From Sisyra terminalis (Eukaryota > Arthropoda > Insecta > Neuroptera > Sisyridae): a stretch of DNA of 64,000 bases. The stretch spans positions 42,594,001 to 42,658,000 of the forward strand of contig OY292278.1 of NCBI GenBank assembly GCA_958496175.1, given 5' to 3'. The position numbers and the translations under genes are program-made. Of the stretch, positions 11,338 through 24,100 are shown in pieces. The notes under the pieces are model-generated. The model did not search any database. It saw only the letters and a list, made by a program, of their open reading frames with translations, and was not told where the DNA came from. Numbering within the stretch: the first letter of the stretch is position 1; each line of letters opens with the position of its first letter.

Positions 11338-11514
11338 TACACTGATCAACAAAATTTTGTAACAAGAAAAGTAAGCAATAATTTCGAAATATCTACCTAA
11401 CCTCTCCACAAAATCATATGTATATTAATTTGAGTAGGTCTAGTTTCCGTGATATTTTGTAACAATGTCTGTGGTGTTATGAATATTTTGGGAATACAAT
11501 ACAAAATTGAAGAG

Positions 11515-12302
11515 TGGCGTTTATTTATTGATACTTCAAAAACAAGCTTAAAGGCAGTTTTCTTACAATAATGGTAATAATCTTCCCTCTGTACCGATAA
11601 GTTATGGTGCTTACATGAAAGAATTCTATGAAACAATGAAATTTCTTTTAAAAAAAATTAAATATGACGAACATAAATGGAAAATTTGCGGAGATTTAAA
11701 AGTTGTTGGCCTTTTATTAGGATTGCAACTTGGGTATACAAAATTTTGTTGTTTTCTTTGTGAATGGGACAGTAGGGATAGGGAAAACCATTACGTTAAA
11801 AAAAAACTTTGTGAAAGCAATGGATAAAAATGGCGCTGGATTTCAATACCTAAAAGAAAAATTCCCTAAAATCAGTGACGCTAAGCTTAAAGAAGGTGTG
11901 TTTGTAGGTCCTCAAATCAGGCAAGTGATAAAAGATGATATACCTAAAGAACAACTCGATGGTCCAGAAAAACCAGCTTGGAAAGCACTTATAAAAATCA
12001 CTGAAAATTTTCTTGGAAATCACCGATCAAATGACTATGAAACTATTGTCGAGGAACTTTTAGAAAATTATAAAGTATTAGGCTGCAATATGTCCTTAAA
12101 AATACATTTTTTACATTCACATTTAGACTTTTTTCCCCCAAACTTGGGTGCCGTTAGTGATGAACATGGGAAAAGATTCCACCAAGACATTTTTACCATT
12201 GAAAAACGACACCAGGAAAAATGGAGTCCAACTATGCTGGCAGATTATTGCTGGGGATTACAAAGGGACGTTCCTGACGTAAAATATAGGAGAAAATTAT
12301 AA
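11515..12302 (+). pseudogene. Decayed multicopy arthropod ORF (uncharacterised, transposon-associated)
   Basis: Three frame segments belong together: a start near 11515 (LFIDTSKTSLKAVFL), a segment at 11567-11800 (KWKICGDLKVVGLLLG, LGYTKFCCFLCEWDSR) and a long one to 12302 (NFVKAMDKNGAGFQYL, CNMSLKIHFLHSHLDFFPP, DEHGKRFHQDIFTIEKRHQE, WSPTMLADYCWGLQRD). I recognise this as a protein family present in many copies in arthropod genomes and usually left unnamed. It has frameshifts near 11575 and 11800 and seems to lack about 30 residues at the second junction compared with the family as I remember it. It is therefore non-functional. It carries no introns and lies in repeat-rich DNA, consistent with a mobile element. 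Confidence 0.65.
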
Positions 12303-14060
12303 GAAAGTACATATATTAATATTATTACATTGATAAAAATTTAATTTTTGTTAAAATGATTTGTAATTTAAGAAAAGTAAAAAGAATCATATTACAATAA
12401 AACTATTCGTATTTAAAAGTTTAGACTACTAATTCTACTCTACTTGACCTTATTCCTAACAGAATCAGCCAAAAATTTTCTTGTTACACAGAAAAAAACT
12501 TTTTTTGTTGATCAGTGATATTATTTGATCCTAGTCCTCTGAATATTTTTACCAATCGTCATCATCGAGGATCTGAAACTCTACAATAATGTTGCGTATA
12601 TTTATTCATCAATTTTCTAAAGTATAACTTGTTTTGATTTTTGTCGATTGTTTAAAAAGCTATTATCAATGGTTTCCAAAAGCCAGAAGATCATTAAACT
12701 TTTACTAGCAAAGCCATCAATTCTATTAGAAAAGTACTTCTAAAGTTTTTTTGCTAAATTTAAGTTACCTATTACAATTATTATTTACTTAAATTTCCGG
12801 AAATTAAGTAGGATTCAAAGTGGAAAATTATAAGTGTATTTATTTTATTCAAAAACATTTTAATTAACTTAAAGGCTTTCGTAATATTATTAAACAAAGA
12901 TCGTTTTCTCCTGGGCTAAAGTTTCAGTTACAGGAAATTGAAATTAGTAATCAGATTCCATTCATTTATCAAAACGTTCTTACATTTTCTATAATTAAAA
13001 GCATTCTTATTACCGAAAGGAAATCAAAATGAAAATATGATTTATAAAATAATGAAAGCCTTTGAACTTTCCGTTTATCTACGTAACATATTTAGCTTGT
13101 TTCCCTTAAAAAAAATTGGCATGATATTTTATGAAATTACAATATTGGTTAAAAACCAATTTCATTAGTTTAAAAGCGATACCCTTGAGTTCTATATATA
13201 TATTTATATGAGAAATTACATTTAGATTGAAGGAGTCCTTTACTCCCCCGAGCCATACAAAATGGTTACAATACCTTTCTTGTTGAAAACTTATTAACCT
13301 CCAATAAAGGTATGAAGAGCATATATGAACATTACTTACTGTTGAGATTTTCCAATACGAAAAGCTCTTGAGTTCGAAGCGGATAACTCTTTGTGTTTAA
13401 TGTTTTAATATGGTAAGAAATGAGCTTTTTGTTGGAAAATCTTTATCTCATAACTAAACAACAGAAAATTTAAAAATATCTTTCCCGTATTTGCTACTTG
13501 TGGTTATTGTTTCATGGAAAAATTTTGCAAAGATGTTTGAAGAAAATTCTTCTCCCGTATTATTATTTATACTCGTAAATTTAAATTACTATAAAGGGTA
13601 TATTTTTATCAATATTTCATTAAAAATTGGCTTTAAGAAAAATTTTAATGCCTAGTCAATTGGAGCATCAAATTTTAAAGCGATTTTTAATAAAAAATAT
13701 ATTGTTTTAACACAAAGAATTTCAAATAAGGTTAAGAAGACTATCATGAACCCATTAAAATAATTACACTTAAGGGAGGTGGTTTCTCATTGAGATAAAG
13801 ACATTTATCTTCCTGAACAAATTTCCTCGAGAGGATAGAGAAAACATGGGTATGTTTACCTGAGAATAGTGAAATATATGAAAGTTAAACGAGTAGAATT
13901 TATCTATCAGATAATTTTTTACCTATTAAATAACTATCATAAGAATATAGGGCATCAAGCAATGAGTGAAAATTTGAGCCTTTTAATCTGTCTTTTTTTT
14001 TTGAAAATTTAAAGCTTTATTCTAAAATAGTACAATAATTCTAAAAATAGGTACAGTTTT
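12303..14060. other. Long AT-rich intergenic stretch
   Basis: No gene, repeat pairing or RNA gene that I can support. It lies between the multicopy ORF relic and the mariner relics. Confidence 0.4.
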
Positions 14061-14061
14061 T

Positions 14062-14245
14062 GGTTTATTTATAAGACCTGAAGTGATATTCTACCCAGGT
14101 CATGATTTTTAGACCAAAATAAATGGTAATCCGAAGGGGCAATATCCGATGAATATGGTAAGAAGGATAGGATGTCCCATTGAAATGCCGTTTAAATTTT
14201 CTTAACAACTTTTGCGACTTAAGATTAAGCATTGTTGGACAACCT
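14062..14245 (-). pseudogene. mariner transposase C-terminal relic
   Basis: The minus strand reads VAKVVKKI, a stop, then TAFQWDILSFLPYSSDIAP and SDYHLFWSKNHDLG. This matches the end of mariner transposases, where a VAK-containing helix is followed by a conserved block of the form P-Y-S-P-D-L-A-P-S-D-Y-H-L-F carrying the last catalytic acidic residue. The first catalytic Asn/Asp-Ala context is visible only as NA followed by stop codons, so the copy is dead. It faces the plus-strand mariner relics further right. Confidence 0.75.
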
Positions 14246-14639
14246 TGTCATGTCCTTTCAAATTTGGGGCGAAAATATGGGGCGAAATTTTGAAAATTTT
14301 GTTACGTAATAATATATCAAATTTTTCGAAGAAAAGTTCACCAATAATGCATTTTCATTGTTGGTTTTTCGCTAACATTACATAAATTGTTATCTCACTA
14401 AAAAAACAACCTTCTATTGTAAAAAATCAATTTTAACTTATTGGTTATAATTTCCTTTCTTTTATAATTTAATAGTAAGGATTATGATCGTCGGACCAAT
14501 AAATTTTTAGGGGTAAGCAAAAAATGGTGTAACTAGAGATTAACCATTGCGGTTAATCTGTTGACAATGTTCTTGTGAAAGTGTTATTTTTTCCCTTCGA
14601 AAGCCCTTATTTGCCATTTTATGAAATGTTCACAATATA

Positions 14640-15190
14640 CTTTCTTTACCCTCCAACCAATAAAACTTTTGGGTACCCCAAAACATAATTTGCAAGAAGC
14701 ACTAATTTTTGGTATTATTTTAAAGAAAAGAGCAACTGATGATCATCGCTTTTTGTATAACGCATAGAGAAACTTATAAATTTTTATTTTGGTGTTTTAG
14801 AAGAGGTAGTTTTAGCAAAAAAAAAAGCAAAAGAAAGTTACTTACACCATACTTTCTTTGTGTTTAAACTATATCGACTTTTGGGTCCACAAAATTAAAT
14901 TTTTAAGAAGCTTTTTGTTTCATTGTAAAGAAAAATACAATTGAAATCTACCAATAAAAGCACTTGAACTTTGGTTCTCGAGTTTTAAAAGTAATCATTT
15001 TTAGATTAGAAACGAAAAATGTAAAGGTAAACTTGTACAATTTGAAGACGTCAAATTGGAGGATTCATTGGATTAAGATTTAAATCAAACTCAAGAGGAG
15101 TTGGTAAAAACCTTTGAAATAAGTGTACAAGGTTTTCAACCCATCTAAAGGCCATGGATATGGATTAAAAACATGGAAATCGGACTTTTA
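14640..15190 (+). pseudogene. Two decayed mariner transposase N-terminal copies
   Basis: Two diverged partial repeats of the same N-terminal region: one around 14660-14830 (PKHNLQEALIFGIILKKRA) and one from about 14880 to 15190 (KGKLVQFEDVKLEDSLD, a stop, then DLNQTQEELVKTFEIS). The latter resembles the mariner helix-turn-helix region, in which a (D/E)-rich linker is followed by a block of the form T-Q-E-E-L-A-x-x-L-G-V. Both have many stops and frameshifts. They align with the copy starting at 15310. Confidence 0.6.
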
Positions 15191-15309
15191 TTTTGTATGG
15201 TGTAAACAACTACTCCAAAGGCGACAGATGTAAGAGCTTTTTTAAAGAAATGTGTGGGGAATTGTCGCCAAAGCATTATCTATTCATTTCAAAAATCATT
15301 ATCTTACAT

Positions 15310-15950
15310 TTCATTATAGTGCTAACGCCAAACATCAACCTTTGTGCCAAAAAAACGCAATTTGCAAGAATTACTTTTTGCTTCCTTTTAAAGAAAAGTA
15401 AGGCTGATGGCTATTTATTGCCGGTAGAATTTTGGTTCTGGCGTTTTAAAAGTGGTGCCTGTTGGTACCAGTAACAAAAAAGGCAAAGGTAGACTGGTAA
15501 AACTAGGAGACGTTGAATTCGAGGAGTTATTGAATCATAATTTATGCCAAAGTCAATAAAAGCTAGCAAAAATCTTAAAAATGATTTAAAAAAGGTTTTT
15601 TTTTCAAATGAACTTAAATCATGAAATCTCGAGGACCGTTTATTTAAATGTAAACAAAGCTCCAAAAGCAAAAGTCGAAGAAATTTTTGTATAGAATCCT
15701 GAAAGAGGACAAAAAGTGGAACTAAATCAAAAATCTAAAGAGGGGAAAATCGAATATTCATTCCAAGAAGTTATTGTATATTTTGTGGGACCTGATCAGA
15801 GTCATCTGCTATAAAAGGCTGCAACTACATGAAACTTTTATTGGGGAATATTACCATTAAAAATTATTGCAATTGAACTTAAAATTGAAGCTCAAACAAT
15901 CCCAATATTGAAAAGCCCTCAATATAGAAATATAGCCTTCAATATAGAAA
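15310..15950 (+). pseudogene. Decayed mariner transposase, N-terminal to middle
   Basis: Scattered frames give PKKRNLQELLFASF, then SNKKGKGRLVKLGDVEFEEL, then KSKSRRNF and ILKEDKKWN (counterpart of the family's conserved T-G-D-E-K-W block with the first catalytic Asp). About 15790-15870 reads WDLIRVICYKRLQLHETFIG, counterpart of the W-D-x-x-G-V-V-Y-Y segment. The order is right for a mariner transposase. Stops and frameshifts are frequent and the C-terminal catalytic block is not here. An isolated fragment of the same middle region recurs at about 16375-16440. Confidence 0.65.
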
Positions 15951-16309
15951 AAGAATAAAATCTAATAAACATTTTTTTTTTATGTTTCCTTAGACTTATA
16001 GTTATGAAAATAATATATGTCTTGCTCCTATATGTGGCCTATTTTTTGTTGAAGTTTTGTGAGAAAAAATATGGTGCAACACTTCGAAAAAAAATAAAAC
16101 CGAGGTATACTATTAGGCGTAAATCACATTTCATTTTTTTCATAGTGTTGCATCATTTATTTTTTCACACAATTTTTATGAGTTATTGTGCTCATATAGA
16201 AGCATAAAATATATTTTTTTCGTGATTGTCGTTTTCAGAGAACACATAAAAAAATTATTTCATTTGTTTTTTGGTTTTTTCTTGCATATTTTTTTTTCTA
16301 AAAATTTCA

Positions 16310-16495
16310 AAAAAATATATGATATACTCTGTAAAATTATCTAAAGCCTCGCATTGGTTTCACTTCTCTACTATTAAAAATTAATGCAATTGAACTTAAA
16401 ATTGAAGCTCAAACACCCCCAAAAAAATTTCAAAAAAATATATGATATACTCTGTAAAATTATCTAAAGCCTCGGGTTGGTTTCACTTCTCTAGC
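16310..16495 (+). repeat. Direct duplication of about 65 bp around a mariner fragment
   Basis: TTTCAAAAAAATATATGATA with the following TACTCTGTAAAATTATCTAA and GGTTTCACTTCTCTA occurs at about 16306-16371 and again at about 16428-16493. Between the two lies ATGCAATTGAACTTAAAATT, a copy of the mariner segment at 15870. This looks like a small duplication or a nested insertion. Confidence 0.6.
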
Positions 16496-16647
16496 TTAAT
16501 TAATTTTGGCCATGTCTCAAGATCAACGAGGAATTTGGTCGCGAAAAGTATATAAAATGTGTTTGTATATCAAGCCAATATTTTAACATAAGTTTCGACA
16601 TAGGTTCATATTTGGGGGGCAACCTGCAATCCTGCTAGACATTTTAG

Positions 16648-17581
16648 AAGAAAATTAGCGAAATAAATAAATTAGCATTATCCCAATTAATTTATCCCGA
16701 CAGCGATATCACGAACACCATATCAAAACCAATTATTTTAAATACCAATAATCAAAACTCTACCATTTCCCAACCAGAATCACCAACAATAGAAAATAAC
16801 AAAATAAATTTAACCCAGACCACCGGACACAACGAAGTGGACGAAGTTACCGAAATTCCACCCTCAATAACTATTAAAAAGGATAATAATAAACCCCACC
16901 CCAAGAGACTAAAGAGAACCCGACAGTCGACAGTATCAAACTCATCATCTGAAGGTATTAAAGGAAACAATCAATCCCAGTCAGAAATTGCCGATGAGGA
17001 TACTGATGGTAACAGCAGCTTGGAACAAATGGGAACCAAAGAGTGTACCACCAGACGACAGGTTAGAAAAAAGATAAAATCTAAATAAAAAAAAACAGAA
17101 AACGAAACTTCTGAGCAAGAGGATTGGGCCACAATCAAAAGTGGTCTATTTCAATCCCAACTCAATCACCCACTAAACATTGACCAGATAAGGAATATCA
17201 TGGAAAATGCCCGCAGCAACCAAGACCTAAACGATTTGGCCCTGGATTACGCCACAAGCAAAGAAGACCTCATCAGTACACTTCAACAATTCCACCCAAA
17301 AATGAACCCAAGTTTAAAAAACAGATGCACGCGGTTAATCAAAAGACTGCAAGAACACGAGTATCCATAAATTCCTACCACCAAAGAATTTTATCGGAGT
17401 ATATTCAATTCAAATATATTCAATGGCTAGGATAATCTATTTTAATCTGTTTAAATCTATTTAAGTCTGTTTTAATACTTTTTATGTTAAAGATGAATGT
17501 AAAATTGTAAAAGCTATCAAATTTTAGTCGCTAATGACCAAGCTGTTGAAGCGACTTAAAATAAATAAATTAAAAAAAAAA
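16648..17581 (+). pseudogene. Non-LTR retrotransposon tail with an ORF and poly(A)-like end
   Basis: A continuous frame of 240 codons (16648-17370) has a single internal stop at 17086-17088. It encodes a hydrophilic Ser/Thr/Asn-rich first half with a basic stretch (HPKRLKRTRQS) and a C-terminal block LNIDQIRNIMENARSNQDLN / PSLKNRCTRLIKRLQ. I recall this kind of block from non-LTR-associated proteins of insects. The 210 bp after the stop include GTCGCTAATGACCAAGCTGT, a 3'-end motif of Jockey/R1-like elements, and then run into A-rich AATAAATAAATTAAAAAAAA. No reverse transcriptase is present, so this is either an internally deleted copy or an ORF1-only derivative. Confidence 0.6.
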
Positions 17582-17878
17582 TTAAATCTTTACGTCAAAA
17601 ATTATTCAACCAGATACTTTCCAATGATCTCAAAGCGAAAATTGCTGTGCTAAATCTATTAACTTCCCAGATTTTTCTCTAATTTTAATCGGGTTTTCAA
17701 TGTAACGAGCTCATAAATCAACATTAGCATCAATGTGAAATCCATTTATGGGTGTGTAACCAGCCCATTGCCAATCCATAACACGTACCTACAGTTATCG
17801 ATGATAAGCAATGTTAATGTCGTACCCTATACAGTAACTACAACACGTTTGTCGTACAAATAACGTCCTCAACACCGC
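17582..17878. other. Upstream region of Osiris gene 1
   Basis: Unique, less AT-rich sequence (for example ACAGTTATCGATGATAAGCA) between the retrotransposon tail and the first Osiris gene. It is likely to contain its regulatory DNA. No defined binding site is called. Confidence 0.35.
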
Positions 17879-17910
17879 ATAAAACCGGAACGATCCTCAG
17901 ATCATGGCCA
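17879..17910 (+). promoter_or_regulatory. Candidate core promoter of Osiris gene 1
   Basis: ATAAAA at 17879-17884 could serve as a TATA element, with TCAGATCATG about 20-25 bp downstream as a possible initiator. This gives a 5' untranslated leader near 95 nt before the start codon at 18000. The spacing is slightly short for a strict TATA/initiator pair. Confidence 0.35.
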
Positions 17911-17999
17911 CACTTATTGCCACAATTTCATTCGAATAACATCACCACAACATCCCTAAAAATATAGTGAATTAAATAGAAAACTTATTTGTTAATAAA

Positions 18000-18155
18000 A
18001 TGGTGAACCGAAAACATCACTATGTGGTTTTCATTGCAATTGTTTCGCTTTGGATGGGCCAAACTTTGGCTGATACGGATGACGATGGGCTTTATGCGAG
18101 AGCCTTCGAATTTGTACAATCTTGTGGGGATAAGGACTTAGTATTTTGTATGAAG
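18000..18155 (+). CDS. Osiris gene 1, exon 1
   Basis: ATG at 18000 starts a 52-codon exon with the signal peptide and both conserved cysteines. It ends in phase 0 at AAG|GTTAGT. A 142-nt intron follows. The start is the only Met before the signal peptide. Confidence 0.92.
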
Positions 18156-21100
18156 GTTAGTTGGTTGTTTATTTATTTTTTTTAATTTATCATTTACTTT
18201 AATAGGAATTGGTTGCGTTAATATTGAAATTAGTATAGGGAAATACAATGCATTGGAAACTGATCAGTTATCGATTGATTGGGTGATTGGTTTTCAGGAA
18301 CGAGCCGTTCGATTTATTGAGAACGTATCAGGCGACTATGAAATAAGCGAAGGTATAACGTTGGTACGCACCGGGGATGCGACGCCGGAAAACTCCCGTT
18401 CGCTCCCACAGGAATCAATCGATACGCTACCAGTCGGCGAACGTGAACAAGCCATTGATAATCTCCTGATTGACCGCGTTGCTAAGTTTCTCGGCTCCCA
18501 TACGATTCAGTTCAAATTTCCCGAGTCTACCATGGGAGAAATGAAACGTTCCCTCGAGGAAAGTACGTGGAAAAAAACCAACCAAAAAAAAAAAAAACGT
18601 TTATCTTTCTAATGTCATTATTGGCTCCATTTTCCGCAGGTCGTAAAAAGAAACGGAAATATCTTATGCCGCTACTTTTACTACTCAAATTGAAGGCCGC
18701 AACTTTGATCCCAGTGGTTTTGGGCTCTCTGGCTCTATTAGCTTTCAAAGCTCTCATCATCGGTAAAATTGCTTTGATTATTGCCGGAGTTATTGCCGTC
18801 AAACAACTGTTGGCCCACAAGCACTCGTCGCAAACCTATGAGGTAAGTTTTTCATTGAAAATTTATTTTTCCCCAAGGAAAATGAAACTTAAATTTTTAC
18901 GACCAAATATCCAGAATACTTATTGAAAATGTCACCACAATTTATCATGTTCAGTAATCATGTGTGCAAAAGAAAAATTAAGAGAAAATTGAATAGGCAA
19001 ACGGAAAATTAGATTCGGGAAAAATCGTGGAGATAATATTTGTTTCATGGCTCGAGTAGGTAGTTAAATGGTGTGATATATTTTCTAACGTAATAAAAGG
19101 GAATGAAAGAACCGAATTGAATTTGAAAAAAAAGAATCATTGGGGAAAAACTTTCGCTATTATTCTTCTTTTTTTCGTTTTTATTTATTCCTTGTGATTG
19201 CACTATAAAAAGAAAAACAGTCCTGATATTAGGTGAAAATCCAAGTATGAAAGGAAGAGAACTACAATTGAACCAATATTAATTGTGGTGGAAACAGTAG
19301 ACGTGTTAAATTCGTGCGAAAATAAAATCCCACTGTTTTATTCTTTTGTTCACCAAAGAAAATTTATACGATTAGAAAAATATCCTTTTTGCTTAAAAAA
19401 CTTTTGGTTTAGTATATTATGCTTTTAAATATATCACAAAATTGTCAAAAAAAATATGAATTTAATACATTAAAAATTTATACATAACGATACTTATTTA
19501 CCAAATTAGAGGTCTCATAAAATTTTATGATGTTTCGGATTTTTTATCGGGAAAATTAGCATTCATTTCGCATCAATGGGCTGGTACGTCTAGTGCATTG
19601 TTATAAGGAGAAAGAAGAAAAAAAACGAATTGTAAAATTTAACATGCATTATATTTTTAGAATAGGTCACTAGGTCTTCCAGTTTATAATTGATCGATTA
19701 TGTTAATTTGGATGGAAAAAATCAAGTAAATCGATGATGTATACGGATATGTTCAGAAAATAACGATATTGAAGAAATCTCTCTATATATATAACGTTGT
19801 CACACATGTTTTCAATCGAAACAAGCTCTCAATCGAAACTTGTTTCAATAACCTAAAACACCATACCGATTCAAAACCAGATAAATCGATTAATCGATTC
19901 TTGGAAATTATAACGATCTTTAGTATTAGATGTTATAGATACGTTGACTTTTTCTCAAGGCGGGAAAAATAAAACTAACGAATAGTTTAGTATGAATGTT
20001 TTTAAAATAAAATGTAAGATCTTAAGATCTTCGTTTTAACAATATATCTTGAAACATTTGTTCATATTAAATACGTTTTACTATTGACAAATGGATTTAG
20101 CTAGAAAAGAATAAGAAAAAAAAGACCAAGGAATACAAGTTTGGTCAACCCCGGAAAAATATTTTAATGATTTTGTTGATCCTTATAATTTTTTTTTATA
20201 TAAGAAGAAAATTCAGGTTATTTAAGATCTTTTTGTTTTTTATTTTTTATATAATATTTTTATTATTCAATTAGCTACGTTTCGTTACTAATTGTAACTT
20301 CCTCAGGCTTCTATAACAAATTAAAATAATTATAAAATATGTCAATGATACATCAATTTCAAAATTATAATAATATACATATAGATCATATAAAATAATA
20401 ATAGATCATATAAAATATTTGTAATTAAATAATAATAACTAACTCAAAATTTCAAAATATGACAAATATTTTAAGAGATATTGTTATAAAAAATTAAATA
20501 TACAATAATAAAATTAATTAATAAATACCTTGATTCACAAAATTAAAATATTTTTAATTTAAATTCAATAAATAAATAAAAATTAAAAAATTATACACTC
20601 TACCCATACTGAATTTACATGCAATGTGTATGGGTAGAGTGTGTAATTGTTTAATTTTTATTTATTTATTGAATTTAAATTAAAAATATTTTAATTTTGT
20701 GAATCAAGGTATTTATTAATTAATTTTATTATTATATATTTAATTTTTTATAACAATATCTCTTAAAATATTTGTCATATTTTGAAATTTTGAGTTAGTT
20801 ATTATTATTTAACTACAAATATTTTATATGATCTATATTATATGTATATTATTATAATTTTGAACTTGATGTATCATTGACATATTTTGTAATTATTTTA
20901 ATTTGTAATAGAATCCTGAGGAAGTTACGATTAGTAACGAAACGTAGCTAATTGAATAATAAAAATATTAAATAAAAAATAAAAAACAAAAAGATCTTAA
21001 ATAACCTGAATTTTCTTCTTATATAAAAAAAATATAAAAGCTGAGATCTGATCTTTATAAAGTTTTAAGGTCACGGAAGTTTCAGATCTTTATATCAATT

Positions 21101-24100
21101 AGTTTTGAAGAAAAATTTTTTTATTTACGTATTTTGTTCTTAGAATTTACTTTACCGATTGAACTAAATTTTAATAGATTTTAAGGGTTGATTGTTTTTT
21201 TTTTAAATTTTGCAATAATATCACCTAAAAATTGAAAAAAAATATATTTTCTTAAATTTAACATATTATCTTTATAAGATCCTAGGATTTTTTAAATTTT
21301 TTGGAAGGAAACAACATTGTGAAATAGAAACTAATTTCGTGCTTAGTTTCTCGCTCTTGTTTAACCAGAATATGTACATAAATAACTTCATACCCAAATA
21401 TTGATTTCATATTATTTTACGTTCGATTTTTATAAAACATCTATAGTATCCAGACTATTAAAGTCTCGAAAGTATTTTATATTTTAGTAAAATATTGCAA
21501 TTTTTTTAATGTTAATATGATTATTACACTTGTGATTTTTAATAGCTTATAATTTTTATTCCCAGTTAATAATTTTTTTATCATTATTTACCATCGCTTT
21601 TTAACTACTAAGATCTTAAGCGACTGTAGGGTTAATAAAAATCTGTAGTCGATAAATGACTCGTTTATTTTGAAAGTGGCGAAAGTCCATTTCAAGGACG
21701 GGGTCTATATGGTAATTCTTCTTCTTCTAACTAGAACAAAGTATGTTAATTATTTTTTTCCCCTGTTTTCATATATTTGCAATCTGTCCCTGGACAATGA
21801 GCAAATCTGATCTACGTCCGCGCTCTATATTGACTCTATATTGGGTCAAATTAGTTTCTTGAACTTACTCCCTGTGAGGCAAATGTTAACTATTTAACTA
21901 CTAAGTTTTGACAAATTAGTGATTTCCTTTTAATTGTTAACAAAAACGCCAATTATTCCCTCCTCCTTAGTATCTTATGTTGCTATGGTTAAAAATGATA
22001 ACACTTTAGGGATTGTTCTTGAAATGGAGTTAACTCACTTTCAAAATAAACGGCTAAAATATCGAGAATTTGCTCGATACAAAAATCAAGCCCAAAATCT
22101 GTAACCAATTTTGATGAGGTCACCTAGACCACTTGGCTACATGTATGCTGTTATGATTTTATTTACCTTTAATTTTTATAGTATAATTTTTTCTTTTCAA
22201 ATATATTTTTTTTTCAACTATAATACATGGATTAAGGTTGTTTAAAAGTGCAGTAAGGAGTTGTGAAATTAAGGGAGATTGCTCTATATTCTTATATATT
22301 GGGTATTGCTGATTTTGTTCGTTTCCGTCTTAGGCATTTATTCCCTTAGAATGTCACAAATAAGGAGAAAAAATTGAAATTAATTTTGTAGATTAGTCGG
22401 TGGTTTGCATCATAATTCTGTGAAATATCAAGTCGATTTGGAACTTGTTAAAAAAATTTAAAAAAAAATGTAATTTTTAATCGCTAAACTACATTGTAAA
22501 TGGAGAGACTTAGACATCATCGCCATTAATTCGCAATAGCTTTTCGTAGCGTTTTTTTTTTTTTTTGAAAAAATGCGACACATTTTTTGAAATATTCCAC
22601 ATAAATCAATACCAAAATTGTAAAGATTTAGGAACATTTGAGTAAAATATTTCAATAGATAATTACATTAAAATTTACTTAATGTAAGTTACAATGTAGT
22701 TTAGCGATTAAAAATTACATTTTTTTTTTTAAATTTTTTTAACAAGTTCCAAATCAACTTGATATTTCACAGAATTATGATGCAAACCACCGACTAATCT
22801 ACAAAATTAATTTCAATTTTTTCTCCTTATTTGTGACATACTTCAAAACAACCTTTATAAGCCCCGAAGGACCTCAGTACACAAAATGTTCCATATTTCC
22901 GAATTCCTATTCTTTTATGGATATGGCATTGACTTTGGGAATGACTTCATTATGTTTTTAAAGTTACAATAAACAAAATAAATGCACATCATTAAATTTT
23001 GCAGTTCTATTGGCTTACATTACTCAAAACATTCTACTCGCATTAATTTTTTAATTTTGTAGACCTTCTGAACCTGGTCAATCCATTGGGTTAATGAGCA
23101 CTTTCTGGGTTTTTCTCCTATTTGTTTTCCGAAACTATTAATCTCTTCCAATTATTATCTTCCCTTCATGCAAATTCTGGATTTTCAATTCTTTCAAAAT
23201 TATCTTTGAATCTAAGAGTTAAAAGAAAAAAGTTTAAAAGGAAGAAAATAGTTAACAATTCTTAATAAATAGTAAATTAGAAACTTTACTATAATATTGT
23301 AAAGATTCAAATACTTCAAAACAGTAATGAAACAAATAATTCATGTTCATGCAACGGAAAAAATAATTTTTCCCACTTTACTTCCAAATTTTGGTAGGTA
23401 CTGATTAGTTCTTTAATAATTTAGTACTATTTGTAGACTTTTTGGATTAAAGAGGCTTGAAAAGTATACTCGTACTTTATGCCACTATGTACTAAATTTC
23501 ACAAGATTTAAGAATTCTCATCTCATTTTTTCGCAATGGACTATCCCACTTATCCCACTTGCCAGGAAAAGGTGACTCTATTTCGTAATAGACTCTTAAG
23601 AATTTTTCTTTTGTAGATGACTAAGTGGATTGGTGGATTTTCAGGATTTAAAAGATAGTTTTTTTTTCTTGGGAAGATAAAAAATTTATTGATGATTAAG
23701 GAAGAACCTTAGGGTGGTTTAATTATTATTCGTTGGTTTTTTAATTCTTGAAAATCCAAAAGAAATTAATTCGGGAAAAATATTTATTTTTGAAAAGTTT
23801 CTGCAACATTATCCCTTAAGAAACTTTGAAACCCTAAGAAAACTTTACAATACCTTTTTATACACTTTTCTATGTTTCTAATTTAGGGTGATTTTTTTTT
23901 TGGGACTATTTTTTTTTTGCTCCCATGCCGAAATTTTGTTGGAAATACTTCAAAAAAAATTCCCTGAAAGTTTGAGCTCTTAACATATTAATTACTAATT
24001 AATATTAAGTACTCGCTCACAGCGTGTGAATATTTTCCATTTAAAATACACGTAAACTTTGATTTTTTTTTAAAATTTTTATAGCTCAGCGGCATTTTAT

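Larger units (their letters stand above)
20183..21034. mobile_element. Long palindromic element in intron 3 of Osiris gene 1
   Basis: Arms of about 410-427 bp (20183-20609 and 20628-21034) flank an 18-nt spacer. The inner ends are CACTCTACCCATAC and its complement, the outer ends TTATATAAGAAGAAAATTCA and its complement. A small duplication (GATCATATAAAATAATA) makes the left arm longer. Each arm carries a hammerhead-like core. The outer 40 bp (AATTCAGGTTGTTTAAGATC-like) recur at 37976, 57632 and 58230, so this belongs to one family with the palindrome at 57480. Confidence 0.75.

Noticed and set aside
18527..18820. 97-codon minus-strand frame
   Set aside because: Antisense of Osiris gene 1 exons 2-3 and spans an intron.
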